Assembly (NCBI RefSeq): GCF_024323335.1
Contig: NC_066580.1
Coordinates: forward strand, 85,111,391 to 85,175,390
Source of the DNA: Lathyrus oleraceus
Lineage: Eukaryota > Streptophyta > Magnoliopsida > Fabales > Fabaceae
Length of the DNA: 64,000 bases
Direction: 5' to 3'
The notes below the pieces were generated by a model that searched no databases, was not told the origin of the DNA, and saw only the letters and a program-made list of their open reading frames with translations. The translations under genes and the position numbers were made by a program. Each line of letters starts with the position of its first letter. Positions within the stretch are counted from its first letter, which is position 1. Shown one piece after another: positions 12,508 through 24,280 of the stretch.

Positions 12508-13913
12508 CCAGCTTAATCCACACTTAATCACTTTAATTAGCAAAATGCAATGTGATTAGCAAAAATGTCATTTTCAAACCAAGGGCAAAATAGTACTTTC
12601 ATATGCCAGCCAATGACAGCTCATTGCCAGCTCACACATGCCCTAAACATCTGTCATGAGCTGTTGCCACTTGTTTCATGTTGATTGGATAAGTATTTTA
12701 GAATTTCACTATGTCATGGCTATGTTATACATTTTCAAGTTCATTCCAAAAGTGAAATATCAAACCATGAGGCCTTGGCATGTTATGATGATTCCAACCA
12801 TTTCCAAATAGCATTTGTGAGGTGTTGCAAAAATCCCCACTCAAAAATTCCCATTATTTCTCAAGTTGGACAATTTTGCCCCTGGTTTTTTAACTGTGCA
12901 CTTGAAATTTGACTTTTCGCATTGACCATTTTTGAAGAAATCCAATTATGCACCATGAAAGTACATGTCAAATGGAGTTTGTGCATAAAAAGATCACCAA
13001 TTTGGACACTCCATGTGGAAGTTATGCCCCTCTGATTATGGGTCATTTTTGAAATTGACTGGACCATAACTTGCCAACCATACCTGGGATTTTCAAGTTC
13101 TTGGACTTTTTGGAAAGGTGAGAACAAGATCTACAACTTTCATGTTGAACAAATTTTCATTTGAAGCTTCCTTGGACATGTAATTTTGAGGTCAAAAACT
13201 TTCCATTTTTGGAAACTTCCATTACAAGTCACTTTCTATTTTTGGCAGTTTTTGTCCTGACTTGATTTTCTTCATTCTTAAGCTTTGAAAAGTCAAATAA
13301 CACTTGTTCCAACATGAATGAAGTGTATCTAACTCATTTCCACCTCCAAATCCATCAGATCATGTACAGTTGACCACAGTTGACTTTTTCAACTGATAGA
13401 TGAATTTGGCAATGCATTGATCAAACTGAGCTCCAATCTTCTGATGAAATGGCTCAAGGGTGAAACCCTAGCCTCAATAATCTTAATATAACCATATAAT
13501 GAACCCCATAGCCATCATAGACCCCATCTCCTGATCATGCGCTGACTGGCCCAATGCAACTGATTAGGGTTGACCAGTGGTCAAAACCCTAATCTCAAGG
13601 AATGTGCTTCAATCTCCTGATTAAATCAAACCATGATGATAATGATGTATCACTTCAATCAAGATGAAGACCAATATCCTTTGAGAATCACAAAACCCTA
13701 ATTTGGACTTGCACACCCTCAGATGATCATAGACCAGTCCAATGAACCCTAGGCTTGCACTTTAACTTTCTCAACTCTTGACCAAGACTTGAGATAATGG
13801 CTTGCACAGTGTAACCATGTGATATGCAATATGCAATGCCTAATGACCTAAAAATGATATGCAATATGTTAATGCTAGTCCCAAGAGAGGAGGTCAAATT
13901 TTGAGGTGTTACA

Positions 13914-13931
13914 GCTGCCCCTATTCAATCC
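13914..13931 (-). other. Polypurine tract region of element 1
   Basis: In element sense GGATTGAATAGGGGCAGC lies directly before the 3' LTR terminus TGTAACACC. It is identical next to the element 3 3' LTR (58335-58352) and resembles AAATAGGGGAATC before the element 2 3' LTR, as expected for the plus-strand primer. Confidence 0.75.
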
Positions 13932-14234
13932 ACTGTGAACCTGTCGATATGAATAGCCTCGGCTTTCAGATGATCAGGATGAAGAGTGATTGAATACCAA
14001 GAACAGACGAACAATTTGCACTCTGATGGGAGAAATAATTAACAACGCCTGTCAGAATCGGCGAAGAAAACAATCTTAAAAGAAAAATCCGTCTGGTACG
14101 GAGCAAATCGGCCTGAATACCGAAACAAAAAAATGTCGACCTGGATACCAAAATAAATGGTAACGCAGGGATAACCATGGCCTGAACACCACTCATCCGC
14201 TCGAGATTATCATACTCTTCTCTTTTTTTTTGCT

Positions 14235-14815
14235 TTTCTTGAACCCCGAAATTTTTCTGATACTGTTTTTCATTTTCTTGAACCCTGAAATTTTCTCTGC
14301 GCAAACGATCCTCGGATCTCTGCATTTGAACCCCATTCTCCTGTTTTCCAAACAATGAACCCCCTTCTCCGATTTGAACCCCAGTCGCCTGACGATACCT
14401 TGCGATCGCCAATATGAACCCCGTTCTCCAGAAAATGCCGCAACATCTCCTTTTCTCCATTTGAACCCCATCTCCAGAAAATGCCTCAACATCTTCTTTT
14501 CTCCATTTGAACCCCAATCTCCAATCTCTCGTGATAATTCCGCTGGCAACGTCGGAAATAACACCAAACCACTCTGAGGGCGACATGTCAGAGGGTATAC
14601 CTTCGCAAAAGGAAGGTAACATGTGTATCTCTTCCTCAGAAGACACCTATAACGACCTCCATTGGCCTCAGCCAGAGTCTAAGGTAACACATGGACAGAA
14701 GATAATCCTAAGGACCTCATCCCGGATACAATCTTCAACTTCAATCTCCATTTGAACCCCAGAAAATGCCTTAACATTTCCTTTTCTCCATTTGAACCCC
14801 GGAATCGCGCTGATC
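14235..14815 (-). repeat. TTTGAACCCC repeat array
   Basis: About ten copies of TTTGAACCCC or close variants, often followed by a CTCCAGAAAATGCC-like part, with irregular spacing. In element sense this reads GGGGTTCAAAT. Element 3 lacks this expansion at the homologous place and has a different array. Confidence 0.8.
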
Positions 14816-15304
14816 GCATAACGTCTTCTGATTTTATTTCCCTCTCCGTCCGATGGAAACATTTCCTCCAATATCGCACTACTGGGGAACACTGCTGATC
14901 TGACGTCATGATGCTAGACTCCTTAGAGTAACATCTTCACCACTCGGCGAAACCAAACCTTCAAGCGGTAACCACGACTTGAGTCGCGCTGATCGCGCCA
15001 TATTTCCATCTCCGCACGACGGAAAAAAAACTCCTCCAGTATCGCACTACTGGGGAAATACCTTTGATCAAATCATGAGGCTAAACTCCTCGGAGTAACA
15101 CCTCGCCCGACAGGCAAAAACCACTTCTCAAACGGTAACCACAGCTTGAGACTAGCTTATGCTAGCAGTGATGCATGATTGATTTTTTCTGCGTAATGCT
15201 CCATAATTATGGAAATGTTACGCTATTTATTATTTTTCTATGCAACATGCTATGCTATTTTTACATGATGAATGCATAAAAAAGGTATCCCCCTCAAGGG
15301 ACTC

Positions 15305-15950
15305 TTCTGGGGAATACGAGACTCTCGGCTGAGGAACTCGTCACTGCTCTGATTCCACCCTGCTGGGGAATAGCACTGCCGCTGGGAATAAGGCAACCCT
15401 TGCTGAGGAAGAACCTCCTTCGCACCCAATCCACTCGAGAAGCTGCTGGGGATAAACACCACCAACACTCTGTGGGAATACAACAGTCTCTGACTTGCTA
15501 GGGATATCAATCCTGATTCTGCTTCGGGAAACCCTCACAGATACCTGACGACTTCGCTGGGGAAATAGCAATTTCCAGGCCCATTGACCGGGGAAGCATC
15601 CATCTATCACCTGCTGGGAATAACCATCCTGACCCTGCTAGGGAACCGCACTCTACTCCGCTGGGGACAACCCATGCAATCCATAAGTAGAATCAACTCA
15701 GCTGGGCATGCAAAAATCCGTCCGCTACAGGAACTTGTCCAATCCACTGGTAGGATGAACACTGCTGGAGATATATTTCATTGAAACCCGCTCCACTCGG
15801 GGATAGCAACCTTCTGGCCTGGCTGCTGAGGAAACACCATTGTAAACCTGCCGCGATAACCATCCTGACTCGGCTAGGGAAGTCCACAGACCTTGGATCT
15901 GCTGGGGAGTTGGTCCTCTAATTCTGCTTGGGGACCTAGCTGGGAAATGA
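15305..15950 (-). repeat. tRNA-3'-end-like repeat array (element 1)
   Basis: About 20 copies of GCTGGGGA or one-to-two-base variants, such as at 15361, 15442, 15555, 15612, 15660 and 15899. In element sense they read TCCCCAGC, the best being TCCCCAGCAGA, which equals the first 11 bases of the primer-site complement TCCCCAGCAGAGTCGCCA. Confidence 0.8.
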
Positions 15951-16924
15951 GAAAAGTTGGCACAGAACACCCGTCGACTCGTCGAACCACGGTATCCACC
16001 TCCCAATCTCGTATCATCTTTCCACTTTTGAGAATTCCCAGACTCATCTGGACCTTTTCTGCTCCATCATCTTGTATTCCAAATCGTCCCGCGCTCGACG
16101 AGAACGTACTCCTGGGATTATACAGAAATTTCAATTTTCCGACTTTGAAGAGTCTTCTTGATTAATTCCAAAGATCGTCGGACGTCTCACGTCGTCTCTT
16201 CCTACCGTCCTTCACGCACCCTTCCCTGGTCGGACTCTGCGGGGAATTACATACTTTCAAATCTTTCGACTTTGAAGAGTCTTCTTGATTATCATCAAGG
16301 ATCATCGTACGTCTCAACGTCTTCGTCATTCTTTTCATACATCCATTCGTTCCTGATCGAACTCTCTGGGGATCCGTTACAAAGCTTCCACATCACAACC
16401 TGCAAGTGAGTGAAAATATCTAACAGTGCCTGCAAAACAGATCGTCAGATAAAACCGTGCCCCAGGCGTGTCAAGATTTCAACACTTGGGTCACTCCACC
16501 TTCCAAATAAGATTTCAAGCATTCAATCTTATAAACATGCATCGGAAGGAACCTGTATGTATAAAAATGCAAAATTCTTTATCACAGTAATTAGATGTTT
16601 TTGCAATCAAAGCGGTAACGAAAGACAAAAACAAAATTATTTAACTGAATATGCATTTTATTGATTGGAAAAGGTATAGCTCAAATGAGCAATACAAAAA
16701 GGAAGCAATTCCTGAAAAGAGGTAATTGCGCTCAAAAGGAAAAATCTACCCTAATGGCAATGTGAAACCCGTGATCTCATCGAGTTCCAACTCGGTTACA
16801 CCCCATATGTCCTCAGACTCTCCGTGCTTTCTGCCTTCTGAACAAGACGTTTCTGACTGATCCCTACCGGGTATTCTCCATGATGCTTTAACCAAAGCGC
16901 AAATGATCATGCTAGACGCAGTTG

Positions 16925-17146
16925 TTCGTTTCAATCCCTCTTTTGCCTGGACCGCCCTTTCGGGTTTTCAGTCCACCGGGATACCCTTTTTTGCCCAAGT
17001 CGCCTTCTCAGGTTTTTGACTTGCCGGGTGTACATTTTTTCATTTATATCCCTAATTTTTGCCCGAACCTTTCTTTCTGTTTTTTGGTTCGCCGGGATGC
17101 CCATTTTTGTCTGGACTATTTTATTCTTTTCGTCCAGCGGGTCTTT
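16925..17146 (-). repeat. Post-integrase repeat with CCCGAAAGGG core
   Basis: Three to four degenerate units of about 50 bp start directly after the integrase stop codon. In element sense each has a CCGGTGGACTGAAAACCCG-like start, a GGGCGGTCCAGGC-like middle and an A-rich tail. Element 2 has the same unit at the same place (42000-42180). Confidence 0.7.
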
Positions 17147-20100
17147 TTATACGAAGTATTTTTTAACTGCGTCCGCATTCACAGGGGATGGAAAATCTTC
17201 ACCATCCATGGTTGTTAACAACAAGGCTCCGCCCGAGAAAACCTTCTTGACCACGAATGGACCTTCATAATTCGGTGTCCACTTGCCCCTTCGATCGTTT
17301 TGAGGAGGAAGGATCCTTTTCAGCATCATATCGCCCACATGATACACCCGAGGTCGCACCTTCTTGTCAAAAGCACGCTTCATCCTCTACTGATATAACT
17401 GCCCATGACAAATGGCTGCTAACCTCTTTTCCTCGATCAGGCTCAACTCTTCATACCGGGTCCTTACCCATTCAGCCTCTTGCAACTTCACGTCCATCAG
17501 GACTCTCAAAGAGGGAATCTGAACCTCAACGGGTAACACAGCCTCCATCCCATATACCAATGAGAAAGGAGTTGCCCCAGTAGATGTACGCACCGATGTT
17601 CGATACCCATGCAATGCAAACGGCAACATCTCATGCCAGTCTTTGTAGGTTACCACCATTTTCTGCACAATCTTCTTAATATTCTTGTTGGCTGCCTCAA
17701 CCGCCCCGTTCATCTTCGGACGATAGGGAGAAGAATTGTGATGCTCAATCTTGAACTCCCGGCACAGCTCTGCCATCATCTTATTATTCAAATTAGAACC
17801 ATTATCAGTAATGATTCTCTCGGGAACCCCATATCTGCAAATGATGTCTCTCTTGAGAAATCTGGCAACGACCTGCTTCGTCACGTTCGTATAAGAGGCT
17901 GCTTCTACCCACTTGGTGAAGTAATCAATAGCCACTAATATGAACCTGTGCCCATTCGAAGCTGTAGGCTCTATCTTTCCAATCATATCTATGCCCCACA
18001 TAGCAAACGGCCATGGAGACGACATTAAGCTCAACGGATTTGGAGGCACATGCACCTTATCAGCATAAATCTGGCATTTATGACACTTCCGCACGAAATT
18101 AAAACATTGGGCCTCCATTGTCATCCAGTAATAACCTGCTCTCCGCAGCTTCTTTACCATTGCATTTCCACTGGCATGGGTACCGAACGATCCCTCATGA
18201 ACCTCTTTCATCAATTGGCTTGCTTCTGCATCATCCACACATCTGAGCAAGACCCAATCAAAATTCCGCTTATACAGAACCCCATCCTTATTCAGGTAGA
18301 ACACCATGGCTAACCTCCGCAGAGTCTTTCGATCCTTTTTCGATGCTCCCTCAGGATACTCTTGAGTCTCAAGATAGCGTTTGATATCATAATACCACGG
18401 CTTCTCATCATCAGGTGCTGTATCAACAGCAAACACATAAGCCGGTCTATCCAGACGACCTACTTCCACACTGGGGAACTGATTCCACCTCTGCACCTTA
18501 ATCAAGGCAGCCAGAGTAGCCAAAGCATCTGCCAAAGGATTCTCCTCTCTAGGCACATGATGCATCTTCACCTTGGTGAAAAACGTCAATAATCTCCTCG
18601 TATAATCTCGATACAGAACCAAATGAGATTGATGAGTATACCATTTCCCGTTAACCTGATTTATCACCAGAGCTGAATCTCCATATATGACAAGATTCTT
18701 GATTCTCAAATCAATCGCCTCCTCAATCCCCAATATGCAAGCTTCATATTCAGCTACGTTGTTGGTGCACTCAAATGTTAGCCGGGCAGCAAAAGGAATA
18801 TGAGATCCTTTCGGCGTAACCAAAACAGCACCAACACCGCTTCCATTCACGTTAACGGCCCCATCAAACATCAGAATCCATTCGGATTCAGGGTCAGGCC
18901 CCTCCTCCGGGATCGGTTCCTCACAATCTTTCGATTTGAGAAACATGATGTCCTCATCAGGGAATTCAAACTTCATCGGTTGATAATCATCAATAGGTTG
19001 CTGGGCGAGGTAATCAGACAATACACTTCCCTTAATTGCTTTCTGGGAAGTATACTATATATCATATTCAGTCAAAATCATTTGCCACCTCGCAACCCGT
19101 CCGGTCAATGCTGGCTTCTCAAAAATGTACTTGATTGGATCCATCTTGGAAATCAATAAAGTGGTATGAACCAGCATGTATTGCCTTAATCGGCGAGCAG
19201 CCCAGACCAAAGCACAACAAGTTTTCTCGAGCAATGAATATCTTGTTTCACAGTCGGTAAACTTTTTGCTAAGGTAGTATATGGCATGCTCTTTTCGACC
19301 AGACTCGTCATGCTGCCCCAATACGAACCCCATAGACCCCTCGAGGACTGTCAGGTACAAAATTAACGGTCTTCCCTCCACAGGAGGCATCAGAATCGGA
19401 GGCTCCTGCAAATATTCTTTTATTTTTTCAAATGCCGCTTGGCAATCCTCATTCCACCTGACCGTTTGATCTTTTCTTAATAATTTGAAAATTGGTTCGC
19501 ACGTGGCTGTTAGATGAGATATGAACCGTGAAATGTAGTTCAATCTACCTAAGAAACCACGAACCTCTTTCTCTGTTCTCGGTTCAGGCATTTCTTTTAT
19601 CGCTTTTACTTTTGCAGGATCGACCTCAATTCCTTTTTCACTCACAATGAACCCCAGTAATTTACCGGACCGCACTCCAAACGTGCACTTGTTCGGATTC
19701 AACCTCAGTCTGAACTGTCTCAACCGGTCGAACAACTTGGCCAAATCTACCAAATGCCCCTCTTCTGTCTGGGACTTTGCTATCATGTCATCAACATAAC
19801 ATTCAATTTCATGGTGAATCATATCATGAAACAAAGTCACCATGGCCCTCTGATAAGTAGCACCGGCGTTCTTGAGACCGAATGGCATCACCTTGTAACA
19901 AAAAGTACCCCATGGTGTAATGAACGTTGTTTTCTCCATATCATCTGGCGACATTTTGATTTGATTATAGCCAGAAAAGCCATCCATGAAGGAAAACACC
20001 GAGAATTGAGCTGTATTATCTACCAACACGTCAATGTGAGGTAATGGGAAATCATCCTTCGGACTAGCTCTGTTCAGATCTCGGTAGTCCACACACATTC

Positions 20101-20627
20101 TCACTTTACCATCTTTCTTCGGGACTGGCACAATGTTCGCAACCCATGGCGGATAATTAGTGACAGCAAGGAAACCAGCATCCCACTGCTTCTGCACTTC
20201 CTCTTTAATCTTCATTGCCATATCAGGTCGAGTTCTGCGCAACTTCTGCTTCACTGGAGGACAATCTGCTCTCAACGGTAGCTTGTGCACAACAATATCG
20301 ATATCCAACCCTGGCATATCTTGATAAGACCAGGCAAAGATGTCGACATACTCTTTCAACAATGCCACCAATCTGCCCTTGACACTTTCCTCCAAAGCAG
20401 CCCCGATTTTTACTTCTCTTTTGACCTCGTCGGTACCCAAATTCACAACCTCAATTTGTTCTTCATGTGGCTGAATCACCTTCTCCTCTTGTTTCAACAA
20501 CCTGGCTAATTCCCCTGGCAGTTCACAATCTTCTTCGTCTTCTTCTTCAGCAAGATAGATTGGATTGTCGAAGTCATACAAGGGTGTAACAGGATTGTTA
20601 TCAATGAGATCCGGAGAGGAATCGCAT
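17147..20627 (-). pseudogene. pol: Element 1 pol: RT, RNase H, archaeal-type RNase H, integrase
   Basis: This frame would supply the enzymes that copy element RNA and integrate the DNA. The first open segment (20647-19055, 530 codons) has RT blocks: the first catalytic Asp in SFMDGFSGYNQ (about residue 222), FGLKNAGATYQ, and YVDDMIAKS (284-287), then an RNase H-like region (about 426-510) in which the usual first Asp is replaced (YLTVLEG), as in the degenerate ancestral RNase H of Tat elements. The second segment (19021-17387) carries the extra archaeal-type RNase H (MFDGA, NNVAEYEA, IYGDSA, NPLADA) and the integrase: a zinc-binding H..H..C..C region (His 275 and 282, Cys 313 and 316) and the triad Asp 345, Asp 406, Glu 442 with D-35-E spacing. 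The C-terminal tail ends KKYFV and a TAA at 17147. In-frame TAG codons at 19055-19057 and 17387-17389 interrupt it; element 2 has CAG at the latter place (41743-41745). The frame begins after a predicted splice acceptor, not at a clear ATG. Confidence 0.92.
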
Positions 20628-20899
20628 CTGCATGAATGTTGATTCATGCATTGCTTTAGAACCGGTGTGAGAAATTGAAAAGAAAAATGAAAACATTGCC
20701 ATTTTTATTTTGTTTTTATTTTAAAACTGCAAAAATAAATGAAAAACAAGGAACACCGCTTTTAATTGAAAAACATCCTTTATTAATGATGCAAAATCTT
20801 GCAAATTTAAACATGAGGTGGCCCTTACAATGGACCATTACGTGTCGGGCAACACGTATGGCTTTCATGCATATAAAATGAAAACAAGAAAAATATTAC
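20628..20899 (-). other. Predicted intron between pro and RT (element 1)
   Basis: GTAATA at 20899 (minus strand) overlaps the stop codon ending the protease frame, and TTCATGCAG ends at 20628. Removing these 272 bases joins protease to RT in frame with the split after codon base 2. The interval is AT-rich and has stops in frame. Element 2 has the same arrangement, donor GTAATA, and phase. A spliced intron at this position is known for Ogre elements. No transcript is available here. Confidence 0.75.
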
Positions 20900-23800
20900 T
20901 CTTCAAGGAGAGTGACCCAGATGATCTCTTCGGCCTTCCAGTTCTGGATTTCCATCCCTGGTGTGCACGGCTTTATCCACTGGTCAATGTCGCAGTCACT
21001 ATCAGTATCTTCACCCATCTTGCATATATGATCCGGATCCAGCATTCCGGCACTTGTGAAGGTAACCGACGTACGACGTCCTCTTCCTTGTCCAGACGAG
21101 CCTCTGCCAGGCTGATATCCAACTCCAAATCGATCCTTCTTCTCAGGAATCTCCATCATCCTGCCCCAACCAGGAGCCTCTCCACTTTTTACCACCTCAG
21201 CGGCCTGTTTATAGGAAGCGATGGATGGTTTCTCTTCTTCTTGCTTAGCAAACAGAGCATTCTCCACCTTAACGGTTTCGAAAGCCTGACTGGGTGTCTC
21301 CCATATTTCCCCATCCATCTCCACATATTTAAACGAGGACAGGTGGCTGACAAATATGTCTTCTTCTCCATAAATAGTGACAACTTGACCTTCCCAGATG
21401 TATTTCAATTTCTGGTGCAAAGTCGAGGTAACTGCTCCCGCAGCATGAATCCATGGGCGACCCAACAGGCAACTGTATGCCGGCTGAATGTCCATGACAT
21501 AAAATGTTGACTTGAACACCTCAGGTCCAATCTTCATCGGCAGCTCAACCTCCCCGAACACGGCCCGTTTAGACCCATCAAATGCCCGCACAATCAAATC
21601 AGTCGGGGTCAAAACCAGCCCATCACAATTCAGCTTTGCCAAGGCCTTCTTTGGCAACACATTTAATGAGGAGCCAGTATCAACCAGCACATGCGAAAGC
21701 ACGGCCCCTTTGCATTCCATTGCAATGTGTAGCGCCCGATTATGATTCCTTCCGTCCACCGTCAGATCCATATCTGTGAAACCCAACCCATGGCTGGCAT
21801 GAACATTAGACACCACAGTCTCTAGTTGATTGATGGTGATCTCCTGAGGAACATAAGCCTTCTTCAGAATTTTCAACAAGGCCTCCCTATGCCCCTCAGA
21901 GCTTAACAGCAACGAAAGAATCGAGATTTGGAAGGAGTCTGCTGCAAATGGTCCACCAATTTATACTCAGACTTCTTGATGATTCTTAAGAACTCTTCAG
22001 CATCATCATCAAGTTTATTTTCCGACCCTGCAGGCGCCGGTGTCACCACAGGAGTATTTCCATTATCCACCACAGCTTTTCCTTTTGCCCTGGCTAAAGC
22101 CTCGGCCTTTTCTTTTTTATCTTTTTCTTCTTCTCCTCTCCTCAACGCATCAGGAGCAAACAACCTACCGCTGCGAGTGAAACCGCTGGGACCGGCATTA
22201 TCCACCTTTAGAATGGTGGTTTCACTTGCAGACTACTCTTCAACTTTCTCCCCGTTACAGTACACTTCCCCACCATAATGCCAAGGCACGGCATCATCTT
22301 TGTCGTAGGGAATTGGCCCAGGTACCGTGATGGTAACTGGAGCCTCCTCAACTAAGTTCGACAAATCCACCGGATCATAATAAATCGTTATGGTGGAGAC
22401 TTCATCTTTTTCTTTATCAGCCCTCTCAATCATGATAATCCCTTCGTCCATCAGCCCTTGGACACACTTACTCAGAAGCTCACCCCCATTCACAGAACTA
22501 GTGCACTCAGCACAACCAGAATCACAACCCGTAGAGACCCCATTTAACAGCAACTGTCTCTTGACCTCAGCCAACGAAGTCTTCAACTGGCCCACATCAG
22601 ACAACCCCACTTTATCTTCTACAGAAATGGCATTCACCCCCCTTTGACCATGCGCTGGCATGGGATTGGCATTAACATTAGGAGATGGTGCGAAATTGAT
22701 TGCCTTTGAATCCACTAAGTCTTGAACTGTGTGCTTAAAAGCTTTACAGTTCTCAATATTATGCCCAGGCGCACCTGAGTGGAATTCACATTTCGCATTT
22801 TCGTCATAACTGGCTGGCCTTTGATCAGGTCTCAAAGGTGCCAGGGTTCTGGTTTGCACAAGCCCCAAATCTTGCAACTTCTTGAACAAGAAAGCATAGG
22901 TCACCGGAGGCCTATCAAATTGACGATCCATAGCTCTGCCCCTGACCTGATAACCAGCCCTTTGCTGCCTCTGCTGAAAGGGTTGTCTCTGTTGCTGTTG
23001 CTGTTGCTATTGCGGTTGTATAGGCTGAGACTCAGCAGGAATAGTTACCGCAGCAATGTGCTGGAAGTAACGGTCCCTACTGGGTCCACGTTGTAAATAA
23101 ACAGCGCTAGTATCTCCTTCCTTCTTCCTATGCCCACCATTATTACCAAAGGGCTTCTTAGACCCCGAAGAAGATGCAGACGCAGTACCTTGGATTTTGC
23201 CCAATTTCAACCAGCTCTCAATCCGTTCCCCGGCTACCACAATATCGGAAAAGTTGGTCACCGGACAACCAACCATTCTTTCAGCAAACGGCCCCTGCAG
23301 GGTCCCCATGAATAGGTCTGACATCTCTCTATCCACAAGAGGAGGTTGAACTCTCGCAGCCAGTTCTCTCCACCGCTGGGCATACTCCTTGAATCCCTCG
23401 TTGTTTTTCTGAGACATACCCTGCAGCTGGGTACGACTCGGAGCCATGTCAGCGTTGAACTAGTACTGTTTGAAGAAAGCATCCCCAAGATCCTGCCAGC
23501 TCTTGATATCAGAAGATTTCAGCTTGGTATACCACTCCAGGGAACCTCCGGACAGGCTGTCCTGGAAAAAGTACATCCACAACTTCTGATCCATCGTGTA
23601 TGCAGATATCTTGCGGACGAAGGCTTGAAGGTGAGTTTCTGGGCAAGAACTCCCGTTATATCTGTCGAATGTGGGCGCCTTGAACTTCTGTGGGATCACA
23701 ATCCCCTCAACCAGCCCCATATTTGACATATTCACCACCCCAGGCGTGGCATAACTCTCCAAGACCTTGATCTTCTCAGCCAGCAGCTGGATCTCCTTGT

Positions 23801-24280
23801 TCTGAGGTGGAGCATTGTAGAGAACAAACGGTTCATTCTGCATTGAGAACTGGTCAGCCTCCCTGTCTTCCTCCTGGTCTTCATCGAATCCGTAGAATGG
23901 AGGCACAAAATTATCTTTCTGATTCTGACCCGACCCCGGTTGACCAGCAGCACCACCAAAACCACCAGCATTATTCACAAGACCAACGGTTGTTCTCTTT
24001 CCGCCGTCTCGAGACCCCTGCCCCTGGTTGGAGACTCCATCCAGGTTAACCCCACTGTTTGCCGCAGAAGCCCGCTCGAGCTTTTCAACTTTGTCTGCCA
24101 GAGCCTTCTGACCAACTGCGAAGCCTTGCATTATGTTGATCAGCTCGTTCATTTTATCTTTTAGCTCGAGAATATCTGCGCTGGGAAGCTCCATGAGTCT
24201 GGGAGTATTGCGTCTGGTATAATATCTGTGAGGGCGTGTTGAGTGCAAAGGTACCGTTCTTCGAGCACGAGCAATGATTC
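20896..24280 (-). pseudogene. gag-pro: Element 1 gag-pro
   Basis: Gag forms the particle and binds element RNA; the protease cuts the polyprotein. In order: a basic start with RPHRYYTRRN, a heptad-like stretch (DKMNELINIMQGF..KALADKVEKLE), the Gag core around 23460-23700, a Gln-rich stretch (about 22960-23010), and a zinc knuckle of C-x2-H-x5-H-x4-C type (CEFHSGAPGHNIENC, about 22745-22790) instead of CCHC. The protease has VLVDTGSS (about 21680) and LLGRPWIH. Three in-frame TAG codons (23460-23462, 23007-23009, 22233-22235) and a one-base deletion in an A run near 21927 break it. An ATG at 24368 exists, but it leads into an unusual hydrophobic stretch; a pyrimidine-rich TTGATTGTTTCAG ends at 24281, so the true first codons may come from splicing. 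Neighbours are ORF1 upstream and the intron plus pol downstream. Confidence 0.88.
22960..23010 (-). repeat. Gln-rich coding microsatellite in gag
   Basis: Plus-strand GTTGCT units encode a run of Gln on the minus strand before the zinc knuckle. One unit reads CTATTG, which makes the in-frame TAG at 23007-23009; neighbouring units have CTG or TTG. Confidence 0.8.

Larger units (their letters stand above)
8783..13913 (-). repeat. Element 1 3' LTR
   Basis: Plus strand TGTCGCATCC to GGTGTTACA; in element sense TGTAACACC to GGATGCGACA. Same length as the partner LTR. Contents in plus-strand order: U5 hairpin (8973-8988), 60-bp repeats (about 9185-9370), hairpin-rich conserved block (about 9790-10240), dyad (11273-11295), TATA-like site (12500-12507), then U3. 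Confidence 0.95.
13932..17146 (-). other. Element 1 3' noncoding region
   Basis: This 3.2-kb stretch lies between the integrase stop codon and the 3' LTR. It is made of repeat arrays: a few CTGAAT-loop mini-hairpins (14086-14185), about ten TTTGAACCCC units (14235-14815), about 20 GCTGGGGA-type units (15305-15950), and three or four roughly 50-bp units with a CCCGAAAGGG core just after integrase (16925-17146). Minus-strand open frames here (such as 13966-14646) are built from the repeats and I do not regard them as genes. Confidence 0.7.

Noticed and set aside
13966..14646. Minus-strand open frame of 226 codons near the element 1 3' LTR, and similar ones at 14193-14567
   Set aside because: The predicted protein is a translation of the TTTGAACCCC repeat array, has no family resemblance and no counterpart in element 3.
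17257..20509. Plus-strand open frames opposite pol (for example 17257-17583, 18800-19159)
   Set aside because: They are antisense shadows of the RT and integrase coding frame.
23007..23015. Programmed amber readthrough at the gag TAG followed by CAACAG
   Set aside because: It resembles the plant viral context only partly (TAG CAA, then CAG), other TAGs lack it, and element 2 has CAG at one of the positions.
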